A DNA stretch of 64,000 bases from Methanoflorens sp963701995 (GCA_963701995.1 OY969693.1:558001-622000), one strand, 5' to 3'. Positions 51,719 to 61,138 are shown, counted from the stretch's first letter. Program-made: numbers and translations. The notes: generated by a model from the sequence alone, not told the origin.

Positions 51719-52051
51719 ATGGATACTACGGATCTCGAGCAAATTCACAAGAAGCTACAGACGGATTGGGCCGACTGGACTGACGACGATCACTGCATTT
51801 CCATATGCAAGAAAGAACTCATGGCGTCAATGCAGGCAGTTAACGCCTATATTGTTCGCTATGATATCAAGACGAGAATAGAAGAAGATCCTAGCTCCAA
51901 GGTGTGCGAATTTTGCGGGAAGACGTATAAGGGGGCTGAAACAGTTTGCAAAAACTGTCTACTAGACATGAAGTTCAGACTCCGCAGGCTCAGCTGTCTA
52001 TTAAATGAAGACGACGTACGCAAAGTCTATACTGACCCTATTGTCCTGTGA
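51719..52051 (+). CDS. Zinc-ribbon hypothetical protein
   Basis: The 110-residue protein has an acidic helical N-terminus (LEQIHKKLQTDWADWTDD) and a zinc ribbon VCEFCGKTYKGAETVCKNCL near residue 62-82. It may bind nucleic acid or protein; the function is unknown. ATG 51719 is the first ATG after an AATAAAGT box near 51683, and the longer frame starting at 51692 adds only non-family residues. It is a single gene. Confidence 0.7.
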   Translation: MDTTDLEQIHKKLQTDWADWTDDDHCISICKKELMASMQAVNAYIVRYDIKTRIEEDPSSKVCEFCGKTYKGAETVCKNCLLDMKFRLRRLSCLLNEDDVRKVYTDPIVL

Positions 52052-52345
52052 ATTCTGTGACCTCCTCATAACTGTCGGATCCTTCAAAAAAAATTCCTCC
52101 TCATTTTCGATGGGTCTAAAAACAGTGAATTTGCGCATATGCGCACCTCGATAGCACTTTGCCACGACTTGGTTTCAGATCTAATCCACGCGTCTGTGGC
52201 TGGGCATTCCTAGGAGTAGCGCAGCGCGTGTGGGGGTGGCTAGTGAAGCCGTTTTCTCGGAAGCGAATCGATATGGCGGAATCGGGCTGATCGCACAGCA
52301 AAGGCGCAAAGGCTTGCTATAGCAACGAAAGTCATGATTTCTAGT

Positions 52346-52480
52346 ATGGTTCTCATCTACGCAGCCAACAAAACATTGAGCGCTGCCACCCCAAGCCAAG
52401 CGCTTGCCGCCTATGTCGGGGTATTTGTGGTCGCAGCGGGGATATTATACGGCGCAAGCACGCTGCTAGTCTCTGAGTGA
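52346..52480 (+). CDS. Possible 44-residue membrane protein
   Basis: The frame reads MVLIYAANKTLSAATP, then LAAYVGVFVVAAGILYGAS and LLVSE, one transmembrane helix. A GCTATAGC box is centred about 26 nt before ATG 52346, which fits leaderless transcription. An in-frame ATG at 52334 is an alternative. No family or ribosome site supports it. Confidence 0.4.
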   Translation: MVLIYAANKTLSAATPSQALAAYVGVFVVAAGILYGASTLLVSE

Positions 52481-52556
52481 TTCATCGCGTTTCGCAGACG
52501 TTCTAAGCAAGCCAACGTCTGTAATTCTCTCGCCGAGCCGCAAAAAGCGAACGCCT

Positions 52557-53645
52557 CTACCGCTTTGACGCGACTGCCGGATCCGGTGCATCATCGGGCC
52601 CGATGGTGGTGGCGTCGCCTCCAAGAACATCCACAAGCCAGCGCGCCTCCGTAAAATTGCTTAGCAAGACCCGAATCAACAACGTGATAGGCACTGCAAT
52701 AAGCGTTCCCAGCGCGCCAAGAAGCCAGCCCCAGAAAAACACCGAAACAAGCACGACCCACGGCGGGATGTTGAGCCCTTTGCCCGCGTATCGGGGGAAG
52801 AGGATGTATTCAGCAATGATGTTGAGTATAACAAAAACGAGGACGACCGCGATCGCTCCGATAGGCCCGTACTCTATCCACCCTAACAACGCGGGTGGAA
52901 TCGTCGCCAACGCGAACCCGATGTATGGAATAAAGCTGAAGACAAAGAGCAAGACTCCCCACAGCAAGGCGAAGTCGATGCCCGCTGCGACGAGGAAGAT
53001 CGTGGCGGGAATCGCCATAAAGGCGTTCACCTTAGTGCGAATGACGAGGAAGCTCCATAGGTCTTGCCTGACCGCCAGCAACGGAGCAAATAGGGGGTTC
53101 GAGTCGACGTAGTCTTCGAGCTCTTTCGAACGGAACCTCGGAAAGGCGATCAAGAAAAAGACGAACAGCGTGATCAGGATGACCAATTGCAGGACCGCAC
53201 CGCTGACGGCGTGCAGGATGGCACCGCTCGCTTGAAGCACGAACTTGTCGCTGAGGATACTCGCCGGTTCTAGAGTTCCGTTAAGTCCGAGGCCCGCGAG
53301 CGACGAGTGCGCAGCTCCAAGCGCGCCAGCGTTCGCGGCGGACGGCAGAATGAGGATCTGGCGAACCGAGAGGTAAATTAGCGCGACAAAGCCGCCGCCA
53401 AGCGCTAGCGTTCCTGCAATCATCACTGCCAAAGCGCGGGCAGTGGAAAGCCCCCGATTTTCGAGACCTTGGAGCAACGGACTCGCGAGCGTCGCAAGGA
53501 AGATCGCAAAAAGAACAGGTGCTACAATTTCGGCTGCCGCCTTTAGGCCAGCGAGGATGATTATTAGGCTTGCTGCGATGACTAGAAGGCGTGCCAGCGG
53601 CGATAGGCGCGCGCCTGTTAACTCATCTCCTATGTCAGTGGCCAT
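52557..53645 (-). CDS. AI-2E/PerM-family permease
   Basis: The 362-residue protein has about eight transmembrane helices, with family pieces such as APVLFAIFLATLASPLLQGL, LWGVLLFVFSFIPYIGFALA and IIAEYILFPRYAGKGLNIPPW split around residues 280-300. The family includes the putative autoinducer-2 exporter TqsA and other carriers; the substrate is not known. ATG 53645 has GGGGTGA at good spacing. It is a single gene, and the broken membrane gene lies upstream on the same strand. Confidence 0.86.
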   Translation of the reverse strand: MATDIGDELTGARLSPLARLLVIAASLIIILAGLKAAAEIVAPVLFAIFLATLASPLLQGLENRGLSTARALAVMIAGTLALGGGFVALIYLSVRQILILPSAANAGALGAAHSSLAGLGLNGTLEPASILSDKFVLQASGAILHAVSGAVLQLVILITLFVFFLIAFPRFRSKELEDYVDSNPLFAPLLAVRQDLWSFLVIRTKVNAFMAIPATIFLVAAGIDFALLWGVLLFVFSFIPYIGFALATIPPALLGWIEYGPIGAIAVVLVFVILNIIAEYILFPRYAGKGLNIPPWVVLVSVFFWGWLLGALGTLIAVPITLLIRVLLSNFTEARWLVDVLGGDATTIGPDDAPDPAVASKR

Positions 53646-54576
53646 CTGCATTCACCCCGCGTTGAACTCCGATACGGTGCTTGTGTCCGATAGCAACGTT
53701 GCGCCGGATCGGAAAATGGCGGACGAGGAAACCCTCAGCTTTGAGGACTGTTAGTTGGTCGTTCACTTAAACTTGACGATTTTGGCGCTAGCGGCGCGTG
53801 TTCGTCTTTGCGGCCCCGTTTGCTGCCGGCGTATCTTTGCCACCCAACGCCTGAAGCGTGGAGGCGTAAAAACGGGGCGGGAAACGGGCGCCAGAGGTTG
53901 AGCTTCCAGAGCAGCCCCATCTGCACATGCCTGCTCAATAGGACGAGCGACTCGCGGCGCCTCAGAGAAAGTATCAAAGTATCTTTTGTGCGCGCTAGCG
54001 CTAGGTCCTTAGTAGAGCCACGCGCCACTGACCAAATGAACATGTTCTGGATCGCAATGACGAAGGCACTGATGCCGATCACGACACTCTTGTGCAGTCG
54101 TCTGAAAGCATTAGGCCGAGAAAAAGGTATAACGGAAATATCGCGGCGATGAGGCGCACAAAGGAGTCCGGCCAGGTGCTTAAGCACAGTCAAGTCAGGC
54201 TTGCGCGCTGCTTTAAACGTGTATAAAAAGAGCAGTTGTAAGAATAGTGCGTATGATGAACGTTTGCCACTTTTCTTCCGGTTTTTTCAGAGATTTCCCT
54301 CGAAGTTTCGAAAAAAGTACATATGCGGACAACTCACCGAGGCACGCACGCCTTACGGGATGTGTGAAGCACTGAAAAGAAATGGGTGTGCTCGCCCGTG
54401 GCATTCTGGGTTAAGCTACAGTCCTAGTCCAGAAACGACGGTAAAAAACAGGTGACTGGCCACGCGCGGTCAGCCTCTGCAGTGGCTTCACACCTCCCGC
54501 AGTCACCGCCCAACCGCTTGAGCCCTTCTAAAACGCGGTTTTTTGGTGTAATCACGCTCTTTGAGCTCGCATGGCG
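53646..54576 (-). other. Region with a broken gene only
   Basis: About 930 bp between the PerM-like and 54577 genes. Apart from the decayed membrane gene at 53763-54187 it has short plus-strand frames without support. Confidence 0.45.
53763..54187 (-). pseudogene. Frameshifted small membrane protein gene
   Basis: On the minus strand the parts lie in different frames. One reads RLIAAIFPLYLFLGLMLSD (helix), a second reads VVIGISAFVIAIQNMFIWS (helix) and a third, up to the stop at 53763, reads RYFDTFSEAPRVARPIEQA with PVFTPPRFRRWVAKI and a Lys-rich end. Codons in the third frame have G-rich first positions, like real coding DNA. A TTTAAA box at 54212-54217 lies 27 nt before a GTG at 54187, so the promoter is intact. 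At least two frameshifts break it. The original function is unknown. Confidence 0.45.
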
Positions 54577-54786
54577 TTAGTCCATAAAGTAGTCGAGTGC
54601 CTCCGGACAGCGGGTCGTCAGTTGTTCGTAGAATCTCCGCGTGAGCTCTCGCGTGCTTGTGTCGAGAGCGTGCTTGTACGCTTCGACCAGGGGGGTCGGC
54701 AGCTTTCTCTTTCGCTTCATAATCGTGACGATCGCCTTGACGGACACATCGACTTCTTCGACCGAACTCCAATCGCTGTTTGCCAT
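54577..54786 (-). CDS. Small hypothetical protein
   Basis: The 69-residue protein begins MANSDWSSVEEVDVSVKAIV and ends EQLTTRCPEALDYFMD. It is helical, mildly charged and has no membrane segment. A CTTATCTA box is centred 28 nt before the ATG. I do not recognise a family. Confidence 0.5.
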   Translation of the reverse strand: MANSDWSSVEEVDVSVKAIVTIMKRKRKLPTPLVEAYKHALDTSTRELTRRFYEQLTTRCPEALDYFMD

Positions 54787-54810
54787 ACTAGCAAAGTTAA
54801 TCCGTCTTCA

Positions 54811-54818
54811 TAGATAAG
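54811..54818 (-). promoter_or_regulatory. Putative TATA box, leaderless geometry
   Basis: CTTATCTA on the minus strand is centred 28 nt before ATG 54786. It departs from the TTTAAA consensus. Confidence 0.35.
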
Positions 54819-54942
54819 ACCGCGTTTCCTTTCTTGTGCGGTCGCACACGCCCGCGACCCGCGAGGAAGCGTTGGGGCCAAGTTCGTCTCCATTTAGCCG
54901 GCATCATCGACTATTGTGCCGGAACGTCGTCAACGCGCTCCT

Positions 54943-55896
54943 TCACGTCGCATTCTGTGCTTTCGTTACGATTTTGAGAAGTCCTGCGACAACCAGATAG
55001 TAGCCGGCTAAGCCTTTCCATTTCCCCCACTGCTCCGCAATGCCCCTAGCCTGCGCGCTTGTGATGGTTCTTTCGCTGCAGTAGTAGTGGGCAACCCACC
55101 TTCGTAATCCAAGATCATCGGCCGGAAAGACGTCGAGTCGATTAAGGCCGCGTATAGAGGTGAGTTCGGCAGTCCACACACCGACACCGCGCAATGAGCA
55201 CAAGCTATCTAGGATCATCTGTGTCTCTCCGTACTGTCTAAGCCCTTCCAAATCGACTGCCTGCGCGGCGATACGTGCAGCGATGCCCGTAATGTACTCT
55301 GCCTTTCTTCGGCTCAACCCACAGCGTCGTAGGCTGTCAACCGAAGCGAGGGCCATTCGCTCTGGCGTTGGGAATGCGTAATACGTATTCCCATCGACGA
55401 CCAAAACGTCGCCAAACGCCTTTATCACCCGGCGTTGAAGAACGTGCGCCACGTTGAGTGAGATCTGTTGTTCGATGATCGAATCGAAGAGCGCCTGAAA
55501 GACCGTGGCAGTTGCCGGATTTTTCAGTCCGCGGAGCTTGCCACTGAGCTCCGCCATAACAGGATCATTCCGGATCGCACGATAAAAGGGGTTGACATCG
55601 AGATGTGCGTTAAACACGGAACTCATGACGGCGTGCGTCGCGGTCGCGTCGCCATCAGTGAGCGAACGGTCACTAGTAAACGCTGCACGCAGTTGTGGAG
55701 AGTCTACCGTTCCTATAGATGCGACAGTCGCAAGCAGTAACTTGCCGCCGACCCGCAGCACTTGTCGATACACGGTCCCGTCGTATTTCGCAATTTGAGG
55801 ATCACCGTCAGCGAGAATGTGTGCGCTCAGTGCGAAATCAAACGGGGGCGTACAATTAATAGTTTGAATCAGGTGCATTCGCTTGTGTTCCGGCAC
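54943..55896 (-). CDS. DNA-3-methyladenine glycosylase II-like (AlkA/HhH-GPD)
   Basis: The 317-residue protein removes alkylated bases from DNA. It has an N-terminal TBP-like domain (residues 1-110) and the HhH-GPD domain with LCSLRGVGVWTAELTSI (helix-hairpin-helix) and the catalytic Asp in DVFPADDLGLRRW. QALFDSIIEQQISLNVAHVL is the family helix. The start is GTG 55896, with AGGAGGTGT 8 nt upstream. The PP2C phosphatase gene precedes it by 69 nt on the same strand, so they may be co-transcribed. Confidence 0.9.
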   Translation of the reverse strand: MPEHKRMHLIQTINCTPPFDFALSAHILADGDPQIAKYDGTVYRQVLRVGGKLLLATVASIGTVDSPQLRAAFTSDRSLTDGDATATHAVMSSVFNAHLDVNPFYRAIRNDPVMAELSGKLRGLKNPATATVFQALFDSIIEQQISLNVAHVLQRRVIKAFGDVLVVDGNTYYAFPTPERMALASVDSLRRCGLSRRKAEYITGIAARIAAQAVDLEGLRQYGETQMILDSLCSLRGVGVWTAELTSIRGLNRLDVFPADDLGLRRWVAHYYCSERTITSAQARGIAEQWGKWKGLAGYYLVVAGLLKIVTKAQNAT

Positions 55897-55965
55897 GTAG
55901 TCACACCTCCTCAGATCTTCTGCTAAGTGGACTCAAGTCGCCTGTTCGGTCGGTTCTGCGGGATG

Positions 55966-56691
55966 TCAGGTCTGCTCGGCCAAGACCACCGTGATGTTGT
56001 CAAAGCCGCCCCTCCCTTTTGCGAGCGCAATGAGTTGAGCGCACTTGCTTGGCAGCGCTCTAGACTTGTCCGAAATCACCGCGTAGATCGCTTGATCGAC
56101 GATCGCATCGGTAAGCCCATCGGTGCAGAGCAGCACATAATCCCCTCGGTTCCAGGAAAAAGAACCAAGCTCCACGTTTGTGCGGACCTCAAGGCCAAGC
56201 GCCCGGGTAATCACGTGTCGATACGGGTGTTCTCGCGCTTCTTCAGGACTAATGCGGCCTGAGGCGACCAGTTCTGCAACCAGCGAATGATCTCTCGTTA
56301 GATGCGTGATCTCGTTGGGCGTTATCAGGTAGCCGCGACTGTCTCCGACGTGGGCGGCAAAAACGCGCTCGTTGGTCAAGAGACACGCGACAACCGTCGT
56401 TGACATGCCCGCCAGTGACCGGTCTTCGCAGCCCTGCTGGTAGATAACGTCGTTTGCCAGCGTCACGGCGTTGTCGAGGGTCGAGAGAGGGGCTGCCTCA
56501 CCGATGTGCGACGTTATGTAGTCTTCAATCTGCTCAACGGCCAAACGGCTAGCTATTTCGCCTGCCGGTTCGCCTCCGACGCCATCGGCTACCGCGATGA
56601 ATCTGAGACGCTCATTTACACGAAACGCGTCTTCGTTTTTCTCTCTTCTGTTTCCCGTGTCGGTCTGAGCTGCGAATTTCAGGTCGTCCAC
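55966..56691 (-). CDS. PP2C-family protein phosphatase
   Basis: The 241-residue protein dephosphorylates Ser/Thr in a metal-dependent way. It has the motifs TDTGNRREKNEDAF, VADGVGGEPAGE, GMSTTVVACLL, AHVGDSRGYLI, LCTDGLTDAI and FDNITVVL, the full PP2C set as in bacterial PrpC/Stp1. The start GTG 56691 is the usual one for the family. No protein kinase is in the window. Upstream a TTTAT box near 56735 might be the promoter. Confidence 0.9.
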   Translation of the reverse strand: MDDLKFAAQTDTGNRREKNEDAFRVNERLRFIAVADGVGGEPAGEIASRLAVEQIEDYITSHIGEAAPLSTLDNAVTLANDVIYQQGCEDRSLAGMSTTVVACLLTNERVFAAHVGDSRGYLITPNEITHLTRDHSLVAELVASGRISPEEAREHPYRHVITRALGLEVRTNVELGSFSWNRGDYVLLCTDGLTDAIVDQAIYAVISDKSRALPSKCAQLIALAKGRGGFDNITVVLAEQT

Positions 56692-57118
56692 CCTCGCATT
56701 TTTTTAGGCTATCTCCGTTGTCTCACAGATTACCGCGCATACATAAACGTATTCTTAATGGTGTCCGGCGTCTCTCTGGCAGCGTTCGCCTGAAGCGTGG
56801 GTTGCCTGTTTGTCGAAATTACGCCGCATTTTCACGCGATGAATCCTTCGGGCGCGTTCTAAGACGCCGCTGCGCTCAGATCACGCACGCTACCACGTGA
56901 CTTGTTCGACGCAGCACAGCGCCAGTCGTCGTTTCACGCACATCAGATAGGAACGCTTTAATCTGTGAGCCGCGTTACAAAGAAGACAATTGGACAGATC
57001 TCTGACGCTAATAGGCCGGCACGGTAGGCCAAGGTGATTGAACTGTGGTCACGCAAATAGATTGCAGCATATTCGGTACTCTTGAGCACGCGCAAGCGTG
57101 CGGGCGGAGGTCATTCGG
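56692..57118 (+). other. Divergent intergenic region
   Basis: About 430 bp between the PP2C and CrtC-like genes, with A/T boxes near 56735 and 57070. I see no gene. Confidence 0.45.
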
Positions 57119-58804
57119 ATGAACGAAGTTCACGTCGACAAGGTGACGCTTGACGATGAAACGGCGGAACACATTGCTAACGCGCTGTGGATGAGCGCAT
57201 ACGATCCTACCCGCATTCCTGAGAACATTAATGAAAAGATATTCAGCAAGAACAATAGCAGCGTGGCTTTCGGGAGCAGAATGCGCACGTATTTGGACTG
57301 GCTTCTCGCCCACCCACAATCTCACAACCCGAACTACAAGCGACGCTATGAAAAGCTAAAAGCCTATTGCTCCGAACTGACGGCGCACCAGGCATACTTG
57401 ATTACGAGCAAGTTTCTTGGCCTGAACGCGAGTCAGGGATTCGAGCCAATGCCAAAAGCGGCGGATCTGCAGTTCCCTCGCGACCACTTGCCGCAGCTTA
57501 GAACGTCCGTTGGCTGGCATTTCTTCGTCGGCAGCTGTTGGGACGAGGCAGGCAGCGAATACGGTGTTGAATGCATGTTCTTCCGCGTAGCGCTGCTACC
57601 GCCGGGGCTGGCCGCAGAGCTCGGTCTCAGCGACGTCGAGAACCAAGTCGTCGAGCTGCAGCTCGGCATAAGCGAGGCAGGCGGTCGGCACTACCAAGCG
57701 GATCCGATCGTTATCGCGGGCACAACCGGCCTAATCAGCTGCGGTCTCGACCCATTTCATTATAAGCTCGGGAAAAACCGAATTGCTAGTGCCCGAACTG
57801 AATCGCTTTGGCCTCTCACCGTTCAAGCCTGGGGTCTGCAGAAGGCGGTCGAAGGGCCAATTGAACTCTCAATTAACCTGACGTTGGATGCAGGCAAGGA
57901 ATACCTGTGCCAGGGCGACAACGGCTGCATGCCGTGCGTGGACGGCATGGGTACCCTCTATTACTCAATACCCAACATCAGCCTAGCCCGAGGCAGCGAG
58001 ATAAGCCTTGATTCGAGGACGATTCCGCTTAGTAAGGGGGTTTTCTGGTTTGATCACCAGTGGGGCTCCCTTCTTGGAAATCCGCGTTCTGCGGTCCTGC
58101 GCGCCGCAAACAATACGAAAAAACCCGACCCCCCCGGCTGGGATTGGTTCATGGCGCAATTTGAGGACGATCGCCAGCTAACGATGTTTGCCGCGCACCG
58201 CAACGCGTACGCGTCGTACTACTTTCGGACCGGACCGGAGCCACCGGCCACGATGCGGGTCGATACCTCGGGAAAATATATGAACGAGCGCAAAGAGCTG
58301 GTTAACACGTGGGGGACGCTCACCATCCGCGAGTGGGTCAAAGGCGAGCTATCGCCAAACCCCGCCCTGTACCCCGTGACCCATACGTGGCACCCCAACA
58401 AATGGGAATTCACGTTTGATGACAACTTGCCTGAAGATATTCGCACCTTTACTATGATCCCGATCGTCGATTCCGGACAGACGAACTTCTTTGCCAACGG
58501 GTCTCAGTATTCCGAAGGCGCGGTTTATGTGCGCGGGAAAGACGATGCCGATATCGGTCGCGGATTCGCTGAGTCGGTGGAGTACGCTGATACGGCCGGT
58601 GCGATGTTTTCGATAGCGGGCATTGACGACGTGCGCTTGCAGCGACTCATACGCGAAACGTCGAGTTCTTGGCCACGCCGTTTTTGGAGCCTCCTCTACG
58701 TTTTCACCCATCGATCGCAACTTAACGCCGTGCTTGCGTCGCAGAAAGGACTTGAGTTCTTCGCAAAGCCAAGCCCTTCCCAAACACACACGCCGCGGCA
58801 CTGA
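57119..58804 (+). CDS. CrtC/AttH-like lipocalin-domain protein
   Basis: The 561-residue protein has an N-terminal region of about 130 residues of unknown fold and then two lipocalin-like beta-barrel halves, as in the AttH/CrtC (hydroxyneurosporene synthase) family. The conserved segment FWFDHQWGSLLG near residue 310 and GWDWFMAQF are recognisable family pieces. The family hydrates carotenoids or binds hydrophobic molecules; here there is no carotenoid gene nearby. ATG 57119 has GGAGGTC 8 nt upstream. A universal stress gene follows 64 nt later. Confidence 0.78.
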   Translation: MNEVHVDKVTLDDETAEHIANALWMSAYDPTRIPENINEKIFSKNNSSVAFGSRMRTYLDWLLAHPQSHNPNYKRRYEKLKAYCSELTAHQAYLITSKFLGLNASQGFEPMPKAADLQFPRDHLPQLRTSVGWHFFVGSCWDEAGSEYGVECMFFRVALLPPGLAAELGLSDVENQVVELQLGISEAGGRHYQADPIVIAGTTGLISCGLDPFHYKLGKNRIASARTESLWPLTVQAWGLQKAVEGPIELSINLTLDAGKEYLCQGDNGCMPCVDGMGTLYYSIPNISLARGSEISLDSRTIPLSKGVFWFDHQWGSLLGNPRSAVLRAANNTKKPDPPGWDWFMAQFEDDRQLTMFAAHRNAYASYYFRTGPEPPATMRVDTSGKYMNERKELVNTWGTLTIREWVKGELSPNPALYPVTHTWHPNKWEFTFDDNLPEDIRTFTMIPIVDSGQTNFFANGSQYSEGAVYVRGKDDADIGRGFAESVEYADTAGAMFSIAGIDDVRLQRLIRETSSSWPRRFWSLLYVFTHRSQLNAVLASQKGLEFFAKPSPSQTHTPRH

Positions 58805-58868
58805 TCACGCGCGAACAAAATACGGAGTCAACGAGGTTAAGAAGCAAGCTTGAAAGAGGGTGAGATGG

Positions 58869-59312
58869 ATGGACTTTGCGAACATCTTAGTCGGATCCGA
58901 CGGTACGTCGCTTATGGAGGTGGTCTTTGACGAATGTGTGTATCTCGCGCAGCTGACAGGGGCGACGATCCACGTTGCGTACGTTTTAGACATAACGGGC
59001 TTTGGGGCCCAGCCCATTGACGCGTCGTGGGAAGAAACGTACGTGATTATCAAAGCAGAAGCGAGGCGGAGTCTTGACTTAGCGAGAGAGGCCCTGACAA
59101 AGAGGGGGGTGGCCGAAGCCTCAATAATAGACGTTTTGCTTGAGGGGCACCCGGCCGAAGAACTTGATGCGTATGCGAGGAGCCACGCGATCGACCTCAT
59201 CGTCGTCGGAACGCACGGGAGAAAAGGCTTAGATCGATTGCTCATTGGCAACGTGACTGACAAGATCATCCGCACAGCTTCGGTTCCCGTGATGGTCGTT
59301 CACGGCGCGTAA
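58869..59312 (+). CDS. Universal stress protein
   Basis: The 147-residue single UspA domain has the start FANILVGSDGTSLMEVVFD and the canonical nucleotide loop VVGTHGRKGLDRLLIGNVTDK, with a VMVVHGA end. This is the most typical Usp in the window and is likely to bind ATP. GAGGGTGA lies before ATG 58869. It follows the CrtC/AttH-like gene by 64 nt and is probably in the same operon. Confidence 0.9.
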   Translation: MDFANILVGSDGTSLMEVVFDECVYLAQLTGATIHVAYVLDITGFGAQPIDASWEETYVIIKAEARRSLDLAREALTKRGVAEASIIDVLLEGHPAEELDAYARSHAIDLIVVGTHGRKGLDRLLIGNVTDKIIRTASVPVMVVHGA

Positions 59313-59872
59313 CGTGCGCTCTCGAGCGTGTCAGCTTTGCTGTTGTATGACTCTCTCTGTTGCGATGAAGTGTCGAACGGTGATCTGTGTGACGTCTCAG
59401 AGTATCCACAACCTACATCGAGACACGTGTTCCAGACGTTGCGACGGCCCTTAGTCCACACAAGAACTTCGCTTAATATCCTCGGATAAATATTATTGGA
59501 TAATTATATTAAATATGAGACACTTATATGCACATGCTAATGGGCAATACCTCGGTTGGGGCGTAGCGTGCACCTGTTGCATGGTTGCCTCATTTCCTTA
59601 CACCTGCCTGCTTCTTGCTTGATTCACCTCCCTAGCTACAAGGCAAGGTCAGAAAGGCCGCGCCCCACTATTTCTGCCCATTAGCCCTCCCTTTTCACAA
59701 TTCGCGCAGCGACATTCGCGAAGGTTGTCGCGTGCGTGATCAATGTGCGCGCAAACTATCGCGGCCAAGCGCCTTCGTCAACCAAGCGCGACAAATCAAG
59801 ATCGTTTTCGTAACGTCAGAAGTAAGGCGCCGAAAACGCGCCGCCACCGGAGGATCGGCGATCCCGCGCTGT
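59313..59872 (+). other. AT-rich intergenic region
   Basis: About 560 bp between convergent genes. At 59478-59516 it has a very A/T-rich stretch with two GGATAA units (ggataaatattattggat). I see no gene. Confidence 0.5.
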
Positions 59873-61138
59873 TCATAGGAACGTCGCAGCGATGAGGCCT
59901 GCACTTAATCCGATCATGATGATGGCCGTTGCCCATGTAATATAGTTGTAGATCCGCGAATTGACGTGCTCCCCCATTACGCTCTTATCGTTGATGATAA
60001 CGAGCATGAATATCAGGACGATGGGCAGAAGAATGCCGTTGACCACCTGAGAGAAGTAGAGAATAGAGAGCAACGGGGCGTTGGGGATCATTATCACGAG
60101 CGCACCGACTACAATGAGCCCTAAGTATAGCCCGTGAAACACAGGCGCTTCGCGGAAACTTTTTGAGACTCCCGCCTCGAGACCCAGCCCCTCGCTGACG
60201 ACGTACGCCGTCGAAAGAGGCAAGATGCTCGCGGCAAACAAAGAAGCGTTGAGAAAACCGAACGCAAAAAGGACGCTCGCATACTGCCCTGCCAACGGTA
60301 GCAACGCCGCGGAGACATCGGCTACGTTATTCACTTGGATGCCGCGAGCGTAGATCGTTGCCGCGCACGCGACGACAATGAAAAAAGCGACGATATTGGT
60401 TACCGCCGCGCCGCTGATGGCATCGATTCGCGAATAAATGAGATCCCTAACGGGTACGCCTTTTTCGACAATTGATGACTGGATATAGAACTGCATCCAG
60501 GGCGCGATCGTCGTCCCCACTAAGCCGACAAGTATGGTCAGGTATGCCTGGCTAAAGCTGAGCTGCGGCAACGCGGAGCGCAGCGCTGCTTGATGCCAGT
60601 CAGGCTGCGCCAGGAACCCGGATATTATGTACGAGACGTAGAGAAGAGATGCCAGCAAGAACACCTTTTCCACGCTCTTATAGCTGCCCTTAATCACGAG
60701 ACCCCAGACGAAGGCCGCCGCTAACGGGAGCGCGATCAAGCGGGGTACGCCAAAGATCCCCGCGCTAACGGCGATGCCTGAGAACTCAGCAAGGGTATTG
60801 CCGAAGTTGGTCGCCAACAGGGCGATCATTAGCAAAAAAGTGATGCGCACGCCTGCTCGTTCCCGAATGAGGGCGGCTAAACCCTTTCCTGAGACGACCC
60901 CCATCCGAACGCCCATTTCTTGAACGACAGCGAGCGCTATCGTCATAGGAATGAACGTCCACAGCAGCAAGTAGCCAAACTGTGAACCAGCGAGCGAATA
61001 GGTGGTGATCCCGCCCGCGTCATTATCGACGCTTGCCGTGATAATGCCGGGACCCATTATCGATAGAAATATGATAATTCTGGTCAGCGTGGGTCCCCGC
61101 AGGTCTCGCAGGTGCCGGAGGAAGATGTTGTAATCCAT
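59873..61138 (-). CDS. NRAMP-family-like divalent metal transporter
   Basis: The 421-residue protein has about 11 transmembrane helices and the NRAMP (LeuT-fold) layout. The first helix reads IMGPGIITASVDNDAGG where typical NRAMPs have DPGN, and helix 6 reads TTIAPWMQFYIQSS where typical ones have MPHN. Thus two of the usual metal ligands differ, so the metal specificity may not be Mn2+/Fe2+; Mg2+ or another ion is possible. It is the last gene of a three-gene operon after the PRC/MgtE-N/CBS protein (16 nt gap), suggesting functional linkage. Confidence 0.85.
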   Translation of the reverse strand: MDYNIFLRHLRDLRGPTLTRIIIFLSIMGPGIITASVDNDAGGITTYSLAGSQFGYLLLWTFIPMTIALAVVQEMGVRMGVVSGKGLAALIRERAGVRITFLLMIALLATNFGNTLAEFSGIAVSAGIFGVPRLIALPLAAAFVWGLVIKGSYKSVEKVFLLASLLYVSYIISGFLAQPDWHQAALRSALPQLSFSQAYLTILVGLVGTTIAPWMQFYIQSSIVEKGVPVRDLIYSRIDAISGAAVTNIVAFFIVVACAATIYARGIQVNNVADVSAALLPLAGQYASVLFAFGFLNASLFAASILPLSTAYVVSEGLGLEAGVSKSFREAPVFHGLYLGLIVVGALVIMIPNAPLLSILYFSQVVNGILLPIVLIFMLVIINDKSVMGEHVNSRIYNYITWATAIIMIGLSAGLIAATFL

